Shown piece after piece: positions 1 to 8,599 of a stretch of DNA of 64,000 nt (position 1 is the first letter of the stretch; every line of letters starts with the position of its first letter). The DNA is taken from contig NZ_BPMK01000021.1 in the NCBI RefSeq assembly GCF_019656455.1, forward strand, positions 26,997-90,996, read 5' to 3'. Below the pieces are notes generated by a model. That model was not told where the DNA came from and searched no databases. It saw nothing but the letters and a program-made list of their open reading frames with translations. Source of the DNA: Noviherbaspirillum aridicola. Its GTDB lineage: Bacteria > Pseudomonadota > Gammaproteobacteria > Burkholderiales > Burkholderiaceae_D. The position numbers and the translations under genes are program-made.

Positions 1-545
1 GCGAACTCGATCAGGTCGGGCAGGCGCGCCATGGTGCCGTCGTCCTTCATGATTTCGCAGATCACCGCCGCCGGTTCGAGGCCCGCCAGTTCGGCGAAGT
101 CGCAACCGGCCTCGGTATGCCCGGCGCGCATCAGCACGCCGCCCTTCTGTGCCTTGAGCGGGAAGATGTGGCCGGGCTGCACCAGGTCGGACGGCCTGGC
201 GTTGCGCGCCACCGCCACCTGCACGGTGCGCGCGCGGTCGGCCGCCGAAATCCCGGTGCTGACGCCTTCGGCGGCCTCGATCGAGACCGTGAAGGCCGTG
301 CCGTGCGCGGTACCGTTGCGGGCGGTCATCATGGGCAGGTTCAACTGGTTGCAACGCTCTTCGGTGAGCGTCAGGCAGATCAGGCCGCGGCCGTACTTGG
401 CCATGAAATTGATGGCTTCCGGCGTGACGAACTCGGCGGCAAGCACCAGGTCGCCTTCGTTTTCGCGGTCCTCTTCGTCGACCAGGATGACCATGCGGCC
501 AGCCCGCATTTCGGCGACGATCTCTTGGGTTGTTGAAATTGCCAT
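1..545 (-). CDS. ribB: 3,4-dihydroxy-2-butanone 4-phosphate synthase (RibB, possibly RibBA), 3' end outside window
   Basis: RibB converts ribulose 5-phosphate to 3,4-dihydroxy-2-butanone 4-phosphate plus formate, the four-carbon branch of riboflavin synthesis, in the cytoplasm. About 181 residues are visible from the ATG at 543-545. The acidic metal/substrate motif [10 protein letters not shown] lies near residues 23-32, and the later [20 protein letters not shown] and RAGHTEAG stretches are family hallmarks. The gene runs off the left edge, so it cannot be seen whether a GTP cyclohydrolase II domain follows (RibBA), which is common in Burkholderiales. It is the third gene of a minus-strand ribD-ribE-ribB order; the 77-base gap upstream is too short for an FMN riboswitch and none is seen. 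Confidence 0.95.
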   Translation of the reverse strand, partial: MAISTTQEIVAEMRAGRMVILVDEEDRENEGDLVLAAEFVTPEAINFMAKYGRGLICLTLTEERCNQLNLPMMTARNGTAHGTAFTVSIEAAEGVSTGISAADRARTVQVAVARNARPSDLVQPGHIFPLKAQKGGVLMRAGHTEAGCDFAELAGLEPAAVICEIMKDDGTMARLPDLIEF

Positions 546-622
546 GACTAGAATCCTATGTAGCCCGCCATTCTAATGGATTTGGCTGGGCCGCGACTTT
601 CATTTCCGAAACTTCCCGGCGC

Positions 623-1246
623 TCAGGCGCCTGCCTTGTCCATGCCGAGCATGCGCTCGACATAACGCGCAATCAGGTCGATCTCCAGGTTCACGCGGCT
701 GCCCGCATGCAGGTGCTTGAGGGTGGTCACGGCGACCGTATGCGGGATCAGGTTGATCGAGAATTCGCAGCCGGCGGCCGTGTCGGATACGCGGTTGACC
801 GTCAGCGAGACACCGTTGACGACGATGGAGCCCTTGTAGGCAAGGTATTTCGCCAGGTCTTTCGGCGCCTCGATCACGAGTTCCATGGACTCGCCGACCG
901 GGTCAAAGCGTTTCACCAGGCCGAGGCCATCGACATGGCCGGAGACCAGGTGCCCGCCGAGGCGGTCGGCAAGCGTCAGGGCTTTTTCCAGGTTCACCTC
1001 GCCCGGCGCATCGAGGCCGGCGGTGCGGTTGAGGCTCTCGCGCGAAACCTCGACGCTGAAACCGTCCTCCCGCTTGGCGATGACGGTCATGCAGGCGCCG
1101 TTGATGGCGATCGAGTCGCCGAGGGCGACATCGCCGAGCGACAGTCCGCCGGCATGGATCTCGAGGCGCACGCCGGCGTCCGGGCTGCTGCCGAGGGGAG
1201 TGATGGAAGTGATGGCGCCGACCGCGGCGACGATACCGGTGAACAT
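623..1246 (-). CDS. ribE: Riboflavin synthase, alpha subunit type
   Basis: The enzyme dismutates two 6,7-dimethyl-8-ribityllumazine molecules into riboflavin and a pyrimidinedione. The 207-residue length is normal. The protein opens with the diagnostic MFTGIV and holds two lumazine-binding repeats; the second begins near residue 100 (GHLVSGHVDG). It lies 12 bases downstream of ribD on the same strand, with a GAGGA ribosome-binding site about 10 bases before the ATG, so co-transcription with ribD is likely. The symbol is ribE in E. coli usage; some genomes call it ribC. Confidence 0.95.
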   Translation of the reverse strand: MFTGIVAAVGAITSITPLGSSPDAGVRLEIHAGGLSLGDVALGDSIAINGACMTVIAKREDGFSVEVSRESLNRTAGLDAPGEVNLEKALTLADRLGGHLVSGHVDGLGLVKRFDPVGESMELVIEAPKDLAKYLAYKGSIVVNGVSLTVNRVSDTAAGCEFSINLIPHTVAVTTLKHLHAGSRVNLEIDLIARYVERMLGMDKAGA

Positions 1247-1258
1247 GGGAAAACGTCC

Positions 1259-2350
1259 TCAGATGAAACGGGCAAGGATACGCAAATCGGGACCGATCTG
1301 CTCGACCTGGTGGAAGCTCAGCCGCCGCCGCTGACCGAGATCGTCGAGCGCGGGCAAGGCGAACATGCCCTGGGCGTCGCCGAGCAGGCTGGGTGCGAGA
1401 TATACCAGCAGCTCGTCGACGCAGTTCTCGCGGATCAGCGAGCCGTTGAGCTTGAAGCCGGCCTCCACGTGCAGCTCGTTGACCTGGCGCCGGCCGAGCT
1501 CTTCCATCAGCGCCGCCAGATCGACCTTGCCATGCGCATTGGGCAGCACGATCACTTCGGCGCCGCGCTCGCGCAGCAGCGATTCCTTCTGCGGATCGGG
1601 CCGCGCGGCCACCACCAGGGTGCCGCCTCCCGCGAGCACCCTGGCGGCCGGGTCGATCTGCAGGCCGCTGTCGACCACGACGCGCAGCGGCTGGCGCGGC
1701 GTTTCCACCGCGCGCACGTTGAGCTGCGGATCATCGAGCTGCACCGTGCCGATCCCGGTCAGGATGGCGCAGGCCCGGGCCCGCCACGCGTGGCCGTCGT
1801 CGCGTGCCTGGGACGAGGTGATCCATTGGCTCCGTCCGTTGTGCAGGCTGGTGCCGCCGTCCAGGCTGGCGGCGGTTTTCAGGCGCACCCAAGGACGGCC
1901 CCGCTGCATGCGGGAGAGGAAGCCGATGTTCATCTCGCGCGCTTCATCTTCGAGCACGCCGCTCGTGACCTGTATGCCGGCGGCCTGCAACCTTGCCAGC
2001 CCCTGGCCCGCGACCAGCGGATTGGGATCGCGCAGGGCGGCCACGACACGTCCGATGCCGGCCCGGATGAGGGCGTCGGCGCAGGGCGGCGTACGGCCGA
2101 AATGGCTGCAGGGCTCCAGCGTCACATAGGCGGTTGCCCCGCGCACATCATGTCCCCGGCGGACGGCATCGGCCATGGCCTGTATTTCGGCGTGGGCTTG
2201 CCCCGGCGGCTGGGTGAAACCTTCGCCTATCACCTGTCCGTCCCTGACGATCACGCATCCGACGCGCGGATTGGGCGTGGTGGTGTACATGCCCCTGGCT
2301 GCCCACTGCAGCGCAAGCGCCATGGCGGCAGCGTCGTCTCTGATCTGCAC
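1259..2350 (-). CDS. ribD: Bifunctional riboflavin deaminase/reductase RibD
   Basis: RibD deaminates the pyrimidine produced by GTP cyclohydrolase II and then reduces its ribosyl side chain using NADPH. The 363-residue protein has the usual two domains. The N-terminal cytidine-deaminase-like domain shows the zinc ligands in HAE (residues 53-55) and PCSHFGRTPPC (80-90). The C-terminal reductase domain follows from about residue 150 (RPWVRLKTAASLDG). It leads the ribD-ribE-ribB series. The 102 bases between it and the pilin genes upstream presumably hold the promoter; no riboswitch is recognisable there. Confidence 0.95.
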   Translation of the reverse strand: MQIRDDAAAMALALQWAARGMYTTTPNPRVGCVIVRDGQVIGEGFTQPPGQAHAEIQAMADAVRRGHDVRGATAYVTLEPCSHFGRTPPCADALIRAGIGRVVAALRDPNPLVAGQGLARLQAAGIQVTSGVLEDEAREMNIGFLSRMQRGRPWVRLKTAASLDGGTSLHNGRSQWITSSQARDDGHAWRARACAILTGIGTVQLDDPQLNVRAVETPRQPLRVVVDSGLQIDPAARVLAGGGTLVVAARPDPQKESLLRERGAEVIVLPNAHGKVDLAALMEELGRRQVNELHVEAGFKLNGSLIRENCVDELLVYLAPSLLGDAQGMFALPALDDLGQRRRLSFHQVEQIGPDLRILARFI

Positions 2351-2452
2351 TCTGTATCCCGTTCAATTGCCTGCCGCATCGCGGCACAGGGCCACATTCT
2401 AGCCCGGATATGGGCCGGCTCCGACGCGTGGACAAGCATGCGCCCCTCCCGC

Positions 2453-2989
2453 TCAGCAACTGTCACTGCCCGCGGCCGGCGTGCAAAGCCTCGGCCTGCC
2501 GAGCATGTTGAGGACGATGTGGCGGCGCTGCCCGCCGACGCGGAAACGCAGGGTGCCGAATTGCGGCTGCTGCGGGCTGGCGTCGGTGCGGCTGCGCCCG
2601 GTCGGATGGTAGGCTAGGTAGTGGAGACTGCGGTCGAGCAGCCCCGATTCGATCTGCAGCAGGCCGGACATCGCCGGCTGTCGCAACAGGATGTCGTCGC
2701 CCGCGTCCGCGATACGGTTCCGGTTGCGGTCGACGAACACTGTCCAGCCATTGCGCCAGTCATTGTCGATGGCCGCGAGATCGACCCGCTCGCCGCGATG
2801 GATTGCTTCCGAGCGCGCAAGCTGAATCGCGGTCATGAATTCGGCGGCGGCTACCCGAACGCGCCGCGCGTCGACGACATCGCGCATCGACGGGTATGCA
2901 ACGCCGGCCAGTATGGCGACGACGGCCACCACCACCATCAGCTCCACCAGCGTAAAGCCCCCGGATTCTGTTTGTGCGGCATCCATCAT
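2453..2989 (-). CDS. fimT: Type IV minor pilin, FimT/GspH family (cluster 1)
   Basis: This is a predicted minor pilin of the type IV pilus, processed by prepilin peptidase PilD at the inner membrane. The class III leader reads ESGG then FTLVELMV, with the +5 glutamate, followed by one hydrophobic N-terminal helix. The rest has the GspH/FimT pattern (FMTAIQLARSEAIHRGERV). I chose the ATG at 2989 because it sits 5 bases after the upstream pilin stop; a longer upstream reading frame would run through that gene. Length is 178 residues. It is the last gene of a five-gene minus-strand minor-pilin operon. Confidence 0.85.
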   Translation of the reverse strand: MMDAAQTESGGFTLVELMVVVAVVAILAGVAYPSMRDVVDARRVRVAAAEFMTAIQLARSEAIHRGERVDLAAIDNDWRNGWTVFVDRNRNRIADAGDDILLRQPAMSGLLQIESGLLDRSLHYLAYHPTGRSRTDASPQQPQFGTLRFRVGGQRRHIVLNMLGRPRLCTPAAGSDSC

Positions 2990-2994
2990 CGCCG

Positions 2995-3462
2995 TCACTG
3001 CCAGCAAGCCGCATGCTCCGGAGACCGGACGCCCTGGCTGTTGAGGGTCAGGGTGCCGCACACGGGATCGCGGAACGCACTGTCGACCGCCGCACTGCCT
3101 GGCACCGCAACCAGCTCCACGCAGGCGGCAAGCGACTGTTCGCCGCATGGACGGGCACTGATCTCGTGCGAACTGCGGCGGGGGTCGGCGGCCGAGTGCC
3201 AGCGCAGCCGTTCCGGATTGTCGTCGCGGGAAAACGCGAGATAGCGATTGCGGCGCGAATACAGCCGCTCCTGCTGCTGCATGGTCTCCATCAGCGCCGA
3301 GACGGCCTCCACCCGCTTGCTGCGCACCACATACGCGGCATAGGAAGGCCAGGCCAGCGCCGCGAGGAGGATGACGATCGCCAACACGATCATCACCTCG
3401 ACCAGGGTGAAGCCCGTCCTTCCGGTCATGCCCCTCGGGGCCTCAGTGTTCGTTCTGCTCAT
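2995..3462 (-). CDS. pilE: Type IV pilin, PilE-like (cluster 1)
   Basis: This is a PilE-type minor pilin. The leader RTG precedes FTLVEVMIVLAIVILLAALA, giving a PilD cleavage site and the N-terminal membrane helix, then YAAYVVRSKRVEAVSALMETMQQQE, typical of PilE. Four cysteines in the C-terminal half could form the D-region disulfide. The ATG at 3462 has GGAG six bases upstream and makes a 20-base overlap with pilX; an internal ATG at 3429 is a weaker alternative. Length is 155 residues. It sits between pilX and fimT in the operon. Confidence 0.85.
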   Translation of the reverse strand: MSRTNTEAPRGMTGRTGFTLVEVMIVLAIVILLAALAWPSYAAYVVRSKRVEAVSALMETMQQQERLYSRRNRYLAFSRDDNPERLRWHSAADPRRSSHEISARPCGEQSLAACVELVAVPGSAAVDSAFRDPVCGTLTLNSQGVRSPEHAACWQ

Positions 3463-4102
3463 CGCTGCTCCAGTCGGTCAGTTCACGCCAGGCGAGCCGC
3501 TCGCCTCCCTGGCCGGCGCCAGCGATGCGGAACCAGGCCTGCAGGATCACGTGTGCGCCGGCTCGCGGGCCGAATCCGATCGCGGTGATGCGAAAGCGTC
3601 TTTCCCTCCGGCCGGGCGGCCCGCCTTCCAGCACTTCGATCAGATAGTGCGGCGGCTGTATCGGCAGCGGCCCTTCGCCGTGCGGAAAGTGGCGGCCGGT
3701 AAAGCGGCCATACGGCACGCCGGGGCAGCCGGCTTCGCCGTCCCGCAGCCACGAGCGGAGCGATGGCGGCACGGTGTCCGTCGGCGAGGGCCGGCACACG
3801 CCCAGAAGCGGGTCGTCAACTGCATCCACGCACGTCCCCGGGGCGAGATCGGCCACGGTCCGTCCCGCCAGCACCTCGTGCCGCGGCGCCTGTCCGGACT
3901 GCATTATTTCAGTCTGGGCATCGAGCAGCGCGGCTTCCGCCGCCCGCAGCGCCTGCTGCCGGTCGCGGTCGTTGCGCGAAGCCTTTTCGGCGAGCAGCGC
4001 GTTGCGGGCCCCTGCCAGCGCCAGCAGCAGGACGATGACCAGCATCATCAGCACCACCGCGAGCGACAGGCCGCGCTGCGTCGCGAACAGGGAAGTCCTC
4101 AT
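3443..4102 (-). CDS. pilX: Type IV pilus assembly protein PilX-like (cluster 1)
   Basis: PilX is a minor pilin or prepilin-like component that helps prime pilus assembly. The 219-residue protein begins with the PilX_N pattern, TQRGLSLAVVLMMLVIVLLLALAGARNALL, a hydrophobic helix just after a short basic leader. It then has the RQQALRAAEAALLDAQTEI stretch typical of PilX. The ATG overlaps the stop of pilW by four bases (ATGA), so the two are translationally coupled. Sequence conservation after the first 60 residues is low, as usual in this family. Confidence 0.8.
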   Translation of the reverse strand: MRTSLFATQRGLSLAVVLMMLVIVLLLALAGARNALLAEKASRNDRDRQQALRAAEAALLDAQTEIMQSGQAPRHEVLAGRTVADLAPGTCVDAVDDPLLGVCRPSPTDTVPPSLRSWLRDGEAGCPGVPYGRFTGRHFPHGEGPLPIQPPHYLIEVLEGGPPGRRERRFRITAIGFGPRAGAHVILQAWFRIAGAGQGGERLAWRELTDWSSDEQNEH

Positions 4103-4986
4103 CGCACCCTCCCCGCTTCCGCGTTGCGCAGATAGACGGTTGCCTGAACCACCCTGCGCATGCGCGCGCCGCTCTGTCCGGAGAGCTCGGCCTCGCTCAG
4201 GCGTACCCCGGCGTCGTCGGATGCATGCTCCGCGCCATAGGCCGGCCCGAACAGGTCATGAACCTCGTCGACTCGCGTGGCCTCGCCGCGCGACTGGCCG
4301 CGCAGCAGCATGGCGATGCGGATCATGACCACCTGTCTCCAGGCTGCGGTCGCATCCGGCGGCCCAAGAGCCGCCGCGCTGAGGAGGCGGTCGGGCAGGC
4401 CATCCCCGTCGCCGTCGATGCCATACAGGACCTGGAATCCCTCGACGCCGGCGACGATGGCATCCGCATTCCACCCATGCTCGCCCTCGTATTTGCAATA
4501 GAGCTGGGGCTCGCCCTCGGCGTCGCGCGCGACATAGAAAATGCTCCAGCTCGCACGCGCCTCGCCGGCGGCAGTGCCACGGAAGCCCGCGCAGTTGGGA
4601 ACGGCGAATGGTCCGGACGCGGCGTGGCGGATCGCCAGCACGTCGCTTGCGTTGACCCCGGAGGGCTGCGGATCGGCTATGCCTTCGCTGTTGCGCGCCA
4701 GGCTCGCCGCATCGATGCCGAGTACGGCGGCTGAAGCCGGCGGAGCGGCGGCATCGTCCGGGGCAGCGAAACCGGCATGCCGCACCGTCCTGGCGAGCAC
4801 CTCCAGTGCGAAGCGAGCGTTTTCGTCGAGCCGAAGCAGGTCGTCCTGAACCGCGTGGCTGCGCTGCACGGACAGGAGAAGCGAAGTCGCGGCCAGCACC
4901 ACGATCAGCCCCACGAGCAGGGATACCATCAGTTCGACGAGGGACAGACCCGCCGCGCGCGAACGACAAGGCAGCCGCCCGTTCAT
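4099..4986 (-). CDS. pilW: Type IV pilus minor pilin PilW-like (cluster 1)
   Basis: PilW is a minor pilin of the pilus-priming complex. The leader RAAG precedes LSLVELMVSLLVGLIVVLAA, then DDLLRLDENARFALEVLARTVRHAGF, the standard PilW signature. The central region contains a GIDGDGDGLPD stretch that may bind calcium, a common PilW feature. The start at 4986 was chosen because its ATG overlaps the TGA of pilV (ATGA); this gives 295 residues. The frame is open for another 24 codons upstream, but that would lie inside pilV. Confidence 0.85.
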   Translation of the reverse strand: MNGRLPCRSRAAGLSLVELMVSLLVGLIVVLAATSLLLSVQRSHAVQDDLLRLDENARFALEVLARTVRHAGFAAPDDAAAPPASAAVLGIDAASLARNSEGIADPQPSGVNASDVLAIRHAASGPFAVPNCAGFRGTAAGEARASWSIFYVARDAEGEPQLYCKYEGEHGWNADAIVAGVEGFQVLYGIDGDGDGLPDRLLSAAALGPPDATAAWRQVVMIRIAMLLRGQSRGEATRVDEVHDLFGPAYGAEHASDDAGVRLSEAELSGQSGARMRRVVQATVYLRNAEAGRVR

Positions 4987-5525
4987 GGCGAGGGAAACAC
5001 AGGCTGCACAAGCAAGGGGCGGATGCGCGCGCCGGGCGAATCCTGCCGCGAGCGCCATCCAATCTTGACCACGAGCGGCGCGACCGCGGCGCCCTCGCCT
5101 TCCGCGCAGGACCAGTCCGCCGCCTGCCGGTCCGGGTCCCAGGGAACGGCGTCGCGACAGACGAGGATGCGGCCTTCCGGAAGCGTCTCGCGCGCCCGTC
5201 TCGCGAGGTCCTGCATCTCGTATGCCGCCAGTTGCGCCGGCGTACAGGACGCCGCATGGCAGGGCACGGCGGTGATCTCGCGGCCGGCCGCCGCATCGAA
5301 GGCGAACCGGGCGAAGCCGTTGTCGGCGCGGCCGTGAAAGGCATGCAGATGTTCCGCCAGGTCGGCGGCGATGCGTGCGGCCGCGGACTGCAGGGCGGCT
5401 TCATGCGCGGCGCGCAGCGCGCGCCACTGCAGGGCCGCGGCGCCAACCACGGCCAGGGCGAGCACCATGACCGCGACGAGCACCTCCGTCAGCGAAACGC
5501 CGGACTGTTTTTCTGTCAACCGCAT
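4983..5525 (-). CDS. pilV: Type IV pilus modification protein PilV-like (cluster 1)
   Basis: PilV is a minor pilin and here the first gene of minor-pilin cluster 1. The leader KQSG precedes VSLTEVLVAVMVLALAVVGA, then LQWRALRAAHEAALQSAAARIAADLAE, the PilV pattern. The ATG at 5525 has GGAGG six bases upstream; a longer frame to 5573 lacks such a site. Length is 180 residues. The operon pilV-pilW-pilX-pilE-fimT lacks pilY1, unlike the second cluster at 41-48 kb. The five genes overlap or nearly touch throughout. Confidence 0.85.
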   Translation of the reverse strand: MRLTEKQSGVSLTEVLVAVMVLALAVVGAAALQWRALRAAHEAALQSAAARIAADLAEHLHAFHGRADNGFARFAFDAAAGREITAVPCHAASCTPAQLAAYEMQDLARRARETLPEGRILVCRDAVPWDPDRQAADWSCAEGEGAAVAPLVVKIGWRSRQDSPGARIRPLLVQPVFPSP

Positions 5526-5602
5526 GCTGCGCCTCCTCGCGCGAGATGCCCCGGGCCTGCCGCACCCGGGCATAGTTAACTTTCAGACAATCTCCGGCTT
5601 GC

Positions 5603-5626
5603 AAAAAAGGCCCCGATCGAGGCCTT
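5603..5626 (-). terminator. Rho-independent terminator after nrdR
   Basis: Read on the minus strand, an 8-base-pair stem (arms 5619-5626 and 5607-5614, loop GATC, one G-T pair) is followed by six T. It lies 12 bases past the nrdR stop and separates nrdR from the pilin operon. Confidence 0.85.
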
Positions 5627-5638
5627 GCTGGTGCCCGC

Positions 5639-6109
5639 TTATTTGTGCGGGCTTTTTCGTTCGCGTCCGACTTCGGCGATCGCGTCCTGGAATTCCGCCA
5701 CGTCCTCGAAGCTCTTGTAGACCGAGGCGAAGCGGATGTAGGCGATCTTGTCGAGCCGCTTCAGTTCACGCATGACGAGTTCGCCGATATGTCCGGACAC
5801 CACCTCGCGTGCGCCGCTCGAAAGCAGCTTTTCCTCTATCCGCTGGATCGCGCCATCGACCGCTTCCGCCGACACCGGACGCTTGCGCAGCGCGAGCATC
5901 AGGCTGCCGCGGAGTTTCGCCGGGTCGTAGTCGGTGCGGCTGCCGTTCTTCTTCACGACCACCGGCATCGACAGTTCAATGCGTTCATAAGTCGTGAAGC
6001 GCTTGTCGCAGTGCGAGCAACGCCGGCGGCGGCGTATGGTGTCACCCTCTTCCGAGACCCGGGTGTCGATGACCTGGGTATCGCCGTGATGACAGAACGG
6101 ACATTTCAT
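5639..6109 (-). CDS. nrdR: Transcriptional repressor NrdR
   Basis: NrdR represses ribonucleotide reductase genes in response to nucleotide (ATP/dATP) binding. The 156-residue length is typical. It has an N-terminal zinc ribbon (CPFC at residues 3-6 and CSHC at 31-34) followed by an ATP-cone domain ([20 protein letters not shown] onward). It lies downstream of glyA on the same strand, with a 151-base gap holding a possible terminator, and ends at a strong terminator. The glyA-nrdR order is common in Burkholderiales. Confidence 0.95.
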   Translation of the reverse strand: MKCPFCHHGDTQVIDTRVSEEGDTIRRRRRCSHCDKRFTTYERIELSMPVVVKKNGSRTDYDPAKLRGSLMLALRKRPVSAEAVDGAIQRIEEKLLSSGAREVVSGHIGELVMRELKRLDKIAYIRFASVYKSFEDVAEFQDAIAEVGRERKSPHK

Positions 6110-6208
6110 GGCGGTGGCGCGCTTTGCGGTGAACGATGAATGCGGGCTTTGCCGCGGCGAACTTGATATTCAGGCAATTCTGTTCGCAGACGACAAAAAA
6201 TTCAAGCC

Positions 6209-6237
6209 GTGCACGCGCTTTTTCTTTGCACGTGCAC
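6209..6237 (-). terminator. Possible terminator between glyA and nrdR
   Basis: Arms GTGCACG at 6209-6215 and CGTGCAC at 6231-6237 form a perfect 7-base-pair stem with a 15-base loop. On the minus strand a run of six T follows about ten bases later. The delayed T run makes it a weak or partial terminator for glyA. Confidence 0.4.
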
Positions 6238-6260
6238 AGCTTTCCAACAGGGTCTGCCGC

Positions 6261-7508
6261 TCAGCGTGCGTAGACCGGGAAGGCGTCGGTCAGCTTCTTG
6301 ACTTCGGCCTTCACGCGCTCGATGTTGGCGGCATCGTGCGGATTGTCGAGCACGTCGGCGATCAGATGACCGACCTTGACCGCTTCCGCTTCCCCGAAGC
6401 CGCGGGTGGTCATCGCAGGGCTGCCGAGGCGGATGCCGGAGGTGACGAAGGGCTTTTCCGGATCGTTCGGGATCGCGTTCTTGTTGCAGGTCATGTGCGC
6501 GGAGCCGAGGATGGCTTCGGCTTCCTTGCCGGTGATCTTCTTGGCGCGCAGGTCGACCAGCATCACGTGCGACTGGGTGCCGCCGGAGACGATGCGCAGG
6601 CCGCGCTCGATCAGGGTGCGCGCCAGCGCGTCGGCGTTCCTGACCACCTGCTGCTGGTAGGTCTTGAACTCGGGCGACAGCGCCTCCTTGAATGCCACCG
6701 CCTTGCCGGCGATGACATGCATCAGCGGGCCGCCCTGGATACCGGGGAAGATCGCAGAGTTGATGGCCTTTTCATGCTCGGCCTTCATCAGGATCACGCC
6801 GCCGCGCGGACCGCGCAGCGACTTGTGGGTGGTGGAGGTCACGAAGTCGGCGTGCGGCACGGGATTCGGATAGACGCCGGCGGCGATCAGGCCGGCATAG
6901 TGCGCCATGTCGACCATGAAGTACGCCCCCACGTCCCTGGCGACCCTGGCGAAGCGCTCGAAGTCGATGCGCAGCGAGTAGGCCGAGGCGCCGGCGATGA
7001 TCATCTTCGGCTTCTTCTCGTGCGCGAGGCGTTCCATCGCGTCGTAGTCGATCTCTTCCTTCTCGTTCAGCCCGTAGGAGACGACGTTGAACCATTTGCC
7101 CGACATGTTCAGCGCCATGCCGTGGGTCAGGTGGCCGCCTTCCGCGAGCGACATGCCCATGATGGTGTCGCCCGGCTTGAGCATGGCGAAGAACACGCCC
7201 TGGTTGGCCTGGGAGCCGGAGTTCGGCTGCACGTTCGCCGCCTCGGCGCCGAACAGCTCCTTGAGGCGGCTGATGGCCAGCGTCTCGGCGACGTCGACGT
7301 ATTCGCAGCCGCCGTAGTAGCGCTTGCCCGGATAGCCTTCCGCATACTTGTTGGTGAGCTGGGAGCCCTGCGCTTCCATCACCGCGGGCGAGGTGTAGTT
7401 CTCGGACGCGATCAGCTCGATGTGGTCCTGCTGGCGCGTATTTTCCTTCTGGATGGCATCCCAGAGTTCGGGGTCGATTTTGGCGAGGGTATGGTCTTTT
7501 GCGAACAT
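6261..7508 (-). CDS. glyA: Serine hydroxymethyltransferase
   Basis: This PLP enzyme interconverts serine plus tetrahydrofolate with glycine plus 5,10-methylene-tetrahydrofolate and is the main source of one-carbon units for purine and thymidylate synthesis. The 415-residue length is standard. The PLP lysine is K229 in [22 protein letters not shown] near residue 32 and the glycine-rich YYGGCEYVD are also conserved. The start at 7508 gives the family N-terminus and has GGAG five bases upstream; the frame runs further upstream but would enter the leader. That leader, about 200 nucleotides, carries a ZTP riboswitch, which links expression to the purine intermediate ZMP/ZTP. Confidence 0.97.
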   Translation of the reverse strand: MFAKDHTLAKIDPELWDAIQKENTRQQDHIELIASENYTSPAVMEAQGSQLTNKYAEGYPGKRYYGGCEYVDVAETLAISRLKELFGAEAANVQPNSGSQANQGVFFAMLKPGDTIMGMSLAEGGHLTHGMALNMSGKWFNVVSYGLNEKEEIDYDAMERLAHEKKPKMIIAGASAYSLRIDFERFARVARDVGAYFMVDMAHYAGLIAAGVYPNPVPHADFVTSTTHKSLRGPRGGVILMKAEHEKAINSAIFPGIQGGPLMHVIAGKAVAFKEALSPEFKTYQQQVVRNADALARTLIERGLRIVSGGTQSHVMLVDLRAKKITGKEAEAILGSAHMTCNKNAIPNDPEKPFVTSGIRLGSPAMTTRGFGEAEAVKVGHLIADVLDNPHDAANIERVKAEVKKLTDAFPVYAR

Positions 7509-7610
7509 GAAAACTCCGATCGATGAGGTATGCAGCAGCTTGCTTTGCCTGAATCGAATGAGGAGCCAGCGGGAATGACAGGCAGCCTCAGTCGTGCATT
7601 CCATTTGGGC

Positions 7611-7704
7611 TGCCCAGGCGAACGGCTATTTGATGCCTCACGTTCCCCGGTGGAGCTCCACCTTGCGCCGGCCGCGGGGGCCGGCATTCGCCAGTCACGT
7701 GAGA
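7611..7704 (-). promoter_or_regulatory. ZTP (pfl motif) riboswitch aptamer in the glyA leader
   Basis: On the minus strand, a stem TCACGT pairs with ACGTGA. Between its arms come GACTGGCGA, an extra GC hairpin (GCCGGCC/GGCCGGC), and the hairpin GGTGG-AGCT-CCACC followed by GGGGAACGTGA. The 3' element CGCCTGGGCA at 7611-7620 can form the pseudoknot with CTGGCG. These are the conserved elements of the pfl/ZTP aptamer in the right order. ZTP riboswitches are known to control glyA and purine or folate genes. The region 7510-7610 would be the expression platform; CTCC about 60 bases before the ATG could mask the GGAG site, which is inference. Confidence 0.9.
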
Positions 7705-7718
7705 CGAAATGGAGCTAG

Positions 7719-7747
7719 ATTGTAAGATAGCTACCTGGATTCGGCAA
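7719..7747 (-). promoter_or_regulatory. Sigma-70 promoter of glyA
   Basis: On the minus strand, TTGCCG (7742-7747) and TACAAT (7719-7724) are separated by exactly 17 bases. The predicted start near 7712 lies eight bases before the ZTP aptamer and gives a leader of about 200 nucleotides. The rest of the gap to 7852 holds a 10-base direct repeat GCCCCCGGGA (7758-7767 and 7775-7784) and a TACAAT at 7805-7810 that may serve the plus-strand gene; nothing else is recognisable. Confidence 0.8.
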
Positions 7748-7852
7748 GAACGCTCCCGCCCCCGGGATTTTCGTGCCCCCGGGAAGCGCTCTCCGGGTTT
7801 CGGCTACAATCTCGCCCGTCCACCTTCCCGTTAGCGCACGAAAGGAAATTCA

Positions 7853-8599
7853 ATGATCGTCCTGGTTACCGGCGCCAGCTCCGGCTTTGGCGAAGAAATG
7901 GCCCGCAGGTTCTGCCAAGGCGGCCACCGCGTGATTGCGGCCGCGCGCCGCATGGACCGCTTGCAGAAACTCGCCGACGAACTCGGCCCCGCCCTGCTGC
8001 CCCTGGAGATGGATGTCAGCCGCAAGGAGTCGATCAACGCCTCGCTGGCCAGCCTGCCGGCCAACTGGAAGGATATCGATATCCTGATCAACAACGCGGG
8101 CCTCGCGCTCGGCATCGAACCCGCGCAACAGGCATCGCTGGACGACTGGGAAACCATGATCGACACCAACTGCAAGGGCCTGGTCACGGTTACCCGCGCC
8201 CTCCTGCCCGGCATGGTCGCGCGCGGCCGCGGGCTGGTGATCAATCTCGGCTCGGTCGCCGGCGCCTACCCCTACCCGGGCGGGAACGTCTACGGCGCGA
8301 CCAAGGCCTTCGTCGATCAGTTCACGCTCAACCTGCGCGCCGACCTCGTCGGCACCGGCGTGCGTGCCACCAACATCGCCCCGGGCCTGTGCGGCGGAAC
8401 GGAATTCTCGAACGTGCGGCTGCGTGACGACGCGGCGGCGGCCAAAGTCTATGAAGGCACGGTGCCGCTCAACGCGAACGATATCGCCGAGACCGCGTTC
8501 TGGATCGCCAGCCTGCCGCCGCATGTAAACATCAACTACATCGAGATGATGCCGACCTGCCAGGCTTTCGGTCCTTTCAACATCAAGCGGAACAGTTGA
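7853..8599 (+). CDS. ydfG: NADP-dependent short-chain dehydrogenase, YdfG-like
   Basis: This is a cytoplasmic SDR family oxidoreductase. E. coli YdfG oxidises L-allo-threonine and 3-hydroxy acids such as 3-hydroxypropionate (malonic semialdehyde reduction). The 248-residue protein has the nucleotide-binding TGASSGFG near residues 6-13, NNAG near 82, the catalytic serine in LGSVAG and the YGATK catalytic pair. The stretch IAPGLCGGTEFSNVR closely resembles YdfG. GAAAGGAAA precedes the ATG. The stop shares one base with the ATG of ybgC, so it may be the first gene of the tol operon transcript. Confidence 0.9.
   Translation: MIVLVTGASSGFGEEMARRFCQGGHRVIAAARRMDRLQKLADELGPALLPLEMDVSRKESINASLASLPANWKDIDILINNAGLALGIEPAQQASLDDWETMIDTNCKGLVTVTRALLPGMVARGRGLVINLGSVAGAYPYPGGNVYGATKAFVDQFTLNLRADLVGTGVRATNIAPGLCGGTEFSNVRLRDDAAAAKVYEGTVPLNANDIAETAFWIASLPPHVNINYIEMMPTCQAFGPFNIKRNS

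Noticed and set aside
546..622. FMN riboswitch before ribB
   Set aside because: The gap is only 77 bases and lacks the conserved aptamer elements.
707..2617. 636-residue plus-strand frame across ribE and ribD
   Set aside because: It lies opposite two unmistakable riboflavin genes and has His/Gln/Asp-rich shadow composition.
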